Assembly (NCBI GenBank): GCA_003567495.1
Contig: PWZK01000331.1
Span: 1 to 13,967 of the forward strand
Length of the DNA stretch: 13,967 nt
Reading direction: 5' to 3'
Source: Candidatus Brocadiaceae bacterium
GTDB lineage: Bacteria > Planctomycetota > Brocadiia > SM23-32
The translations under genes and the position numbers were made by a program. Of this stretch, positions 13,073 through 13,967 are shown in pieces; the stretch's first letter is position 1, and each line of letters starts with the position of its first letter. The notes beneath the pieces are model-generated. The model had not been told where the DNA came from. It worked only from the letters and a program-made list of their open reading frames with translations, and did not search any database.

Positions 13073-13678
13073 GTGCCAGCACTGTTTATGAGTCTTTGGG
13101 TCAAACTGTTCTTTGTCTTGACACCATTCTTTGCTTTGACTATGTTTCTTACGCTGACAAAAGGTCGCGATGAGATACGGCGCCGCCGTATTGCTGTTAC
13201 GGTATCCGCCTCTGTGGCGGTCATCTGCCTGGTGTTATTCTTTGCCGGTAAACATATTTTTCTGGTATTCGGCATTACCCTCGACTCTTTCCGAATAGGT
13301 GCCGGGATTCTACTGCTTCTTTCCGGCATAGGACTTGTACACGGCCAGATGAGGCCTGGCAGCTCTACCTCAGAGGGGGATGTAGCTGTCGTACCGTTGG
13401 CTATCCCCATTATTGTGGGCCCGGCCACTACCGGCACGCTCCTCGTAATGGGTGCCGAGCTAAGCAAATTATCGGAAAAGGCCGTCGGTGTAACGGCACT
13501 TCTATTCGCCGTATTATGCCTCGGGGCCGTGCTCTTCGCAGGCTCATTTCTTGAGCGTATTTTCGGCACCAGAGGTATATTGATTCTCAATAAATTGACC
13601 GGGTTAATACTGGCGGCGCTGTCAGCCCAGATAATCATGACGGGAATTCAGGGATTTCTCGGCATTCAAGTACGTTGA
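13073..13678 (+). CDS. MarC-family integral membrane protein
   Basis: A 201-residue inner-membrane protein of the MarC/YhcE type. The family was once linked to multiple antibiotic resistance but its real substrate and role are unknown. Hydrophobic helices fall near residues 5-25, 40-58, 68-88, 104-122, 133-155 and 173-195. Family hallmarks are FFALTMFLTLT near the N-terminus, RIGAGILLLLSGI in the third helix, VPLAIPIIVGPATTGTLLV (about 106-124), and RGILILNKLTGLILAALSAQIIMTGI at the end. A GTG start at 13073 is preferred because of AAGGAGG upstream and gives the usual length; ATG 13088 is the alternative. The longer frame from 12977 would add a polar 32-residue tail not seen in the family. 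A weak promoter candidate, TTGCAA (12918-12923) with TACACT (12941-12946), lies 127 bases upstream. The gene stands alone between repeat-rich stretches. Confidence 0.9.
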   Translation: MPALFMSLWVKLFFVLTPFFALTMFLTLTKGRDEIRRRRIAVTVSASVAVICLVLFFAGKHIFLVFGITLDSFRIGAGILLLLSGIGLVHGQMRPGSSTSEGDVAVVPLAIPIIVGPATTGTLLVMGAELSKLSEKAVGVTALLFAVLCLGAVLFAGSFLERIFGTRGILILNKLTGLILAALSAQIIMTGIQGFLGIQVR

Positions 13679-13683
13679 AAAAA

Positions 13684-13707
13684 GTGGGCGCTGCAAGCAG
13701 CGCCCAC
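13684..13707 (-). terminator. strong hairpin, intrinsic terminator on the minus strand
   Basis: GTGGGCGCTG (13684-13693) and CAGCGCCCAC (13698-13707) form a perfect ten-base GC-rich stem with loop CAAG (plus strand). On the minus strand the stem is followed by TTTTTTC, the classic intrinsic terminator form, which would stop transcripts coming from beyond the right edge. On the plus strand it starts six bases after the marC stop but has no T-run, so it may only protect the marC mRNA end. Confidence 0.6.
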
Positions 13708-13731
13708 CGGAAAACACCAACATCACCAAAA

Positions 13732-13809
13732 AGAGCCCCGAAGGCGGCGACTCAAGAAAGGTGCTAGCCCTGGGTTAGCCAAATCTTTGAATCGCCCCTT
13801 CGGGGCTCT
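13732..13809. repeat. long three-tier palindrome
   Basis: AGAGCCCCGAAGG (13732-13744) and CCTTCGGGGCTCT (13797-13809) are perfect arms. The stem continues, after a bulged C, with GGCGACTCAA (13746-13755) against TTGAATCGCC (13787-13796), nine of ten paired. An inner hairpin, GCTAGCCC (13763-13770) with GGGTTAGC (13772-13779), caps it. The whole could fold into one rod-like RNA or cruciform. It looks like a REP/BIME-type element. Confidence 0.65.
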
Positions 13810-13831
13810 GTTCTGTTGTTTGCCCCCTTTC

Positions 13832-13851
13832 CCCGGGGCTTGCGCCCCGGG
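13832..13851. repeat. GC-rich stem-loop at the right edge
   Basis: CCCGGGGC (13832-13839) and GCCCCGGG (13844-13851) form a perfect stem with loop TTGC, 22 bases after the three-tier palindrome and probably part of the same repeat unit. After it, AAGAGTTGT occurs twice (13880-13888 and 13906-13914, approximately). From 13852 to the window end no gene is supported. Confidence 0.5.
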
Positions 13852-13967
13852 CTATGAATCAGACGGCCCTGCTATGTTAAGAGTTGTCAAGTCCAGTCGA
13901 AATTCCAAGAGTTGTGATAGGTGCGAAGTTTCGCGCAGCCTGCTATTCGATCGTGTGCGGGTCAAGC

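Noticed and set aside
13874..13967. Open frame from ATG 13874 off the right edge
   Set aside because: Thirty-one codons without a ribosome site, recognisable motif or coding character.
1..13967. tRNA, rRNA or CRISPR array
   Set aside because: No T-loop GTTCGA-type cloverleaf, no rRNA core sequence and no regularly spaced direct repeats were found on reading both strands.

Overview
The window looks like an ordinary chromosomal stretch from an anaerobic or microaerophilic Gram-negative-type bacterium. The signs are a lipoprotein signal peptide, a Tat translocase subunit with an added periplasmic domain, NifS/NifU-type Fe-S assembly proteins and an [4Fe-4S] quinolinate synthase. Lineage cannot be proved from this sequence. 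The eukaryote-like IMP dehydrogenase and the many structured intergenic repeats (CCAATATCC arrays, ACCTATAGG units, AGCCCCGAAGG palindromes) would fit a Planctomycetota/PVC-like or Omnitrophota-like genome, which is an inference. I see no rRNA, tRNA, CRISPR array or intact mobile element.

Layout. Bases 1-215 hold no convincing gene. A minus-strand unit (216-2644) carries guaB, read from a good sigma70-type promoter, followed by a TIM-barrel sugar isomerase-like gene. A tyrosine recombinase of XerC/XerD type (2817-3725, plus) diverges from guaB. Bases 3726-3948 are a repeat patch with a truncated four-helix-bundle protein gene. The minus-strand cluster nifS - nadA - nifU (6635 down to 3949) follows, with a strong promoter in front of nifS. 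Upstream of it on the same strand lie mnmA and a three-gene ABC importer of the molybdate/tungstate class (10911 down to 6928). mnmA diverges from tatC (10985-12313, plus) across a near-palindromic intergenic segment with opposed -10 elements. Downstream of tatC, bases 12314-13072 are gene-free but full of inverted repeats, including a second copy of the 3747-3780 repeat and a remnant that resembles the N-terminus of an IS1380-type transposase. A MarC-family membrane protein gene (13073-13678) follows, and then more structured palindromes run towards the end of the window.

How the genes fit together. NifS removes sulfur from cysteine. NifU receives it for Fe-S assembly, NadA needs a [4Fe-4S] cluster for NAD synthesis, and MnmA uses persulfide sulfur for tRNA 2-thiouridine, so the middle of the window is largely about sulfur and metal cofactors. 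The oxyanion importer in between may serve Mo/W enzymes.

The most unusual observations are a TatC with an apparent seventh membrane helix and a FecR-like periplasmic domain, a eukaryote-type IMP dehydrogenase that keeps most mycophenolate-contact residues, a symmetric bidirectional promoter between mnmA and tatC, and several families of dispersed structured repeats.
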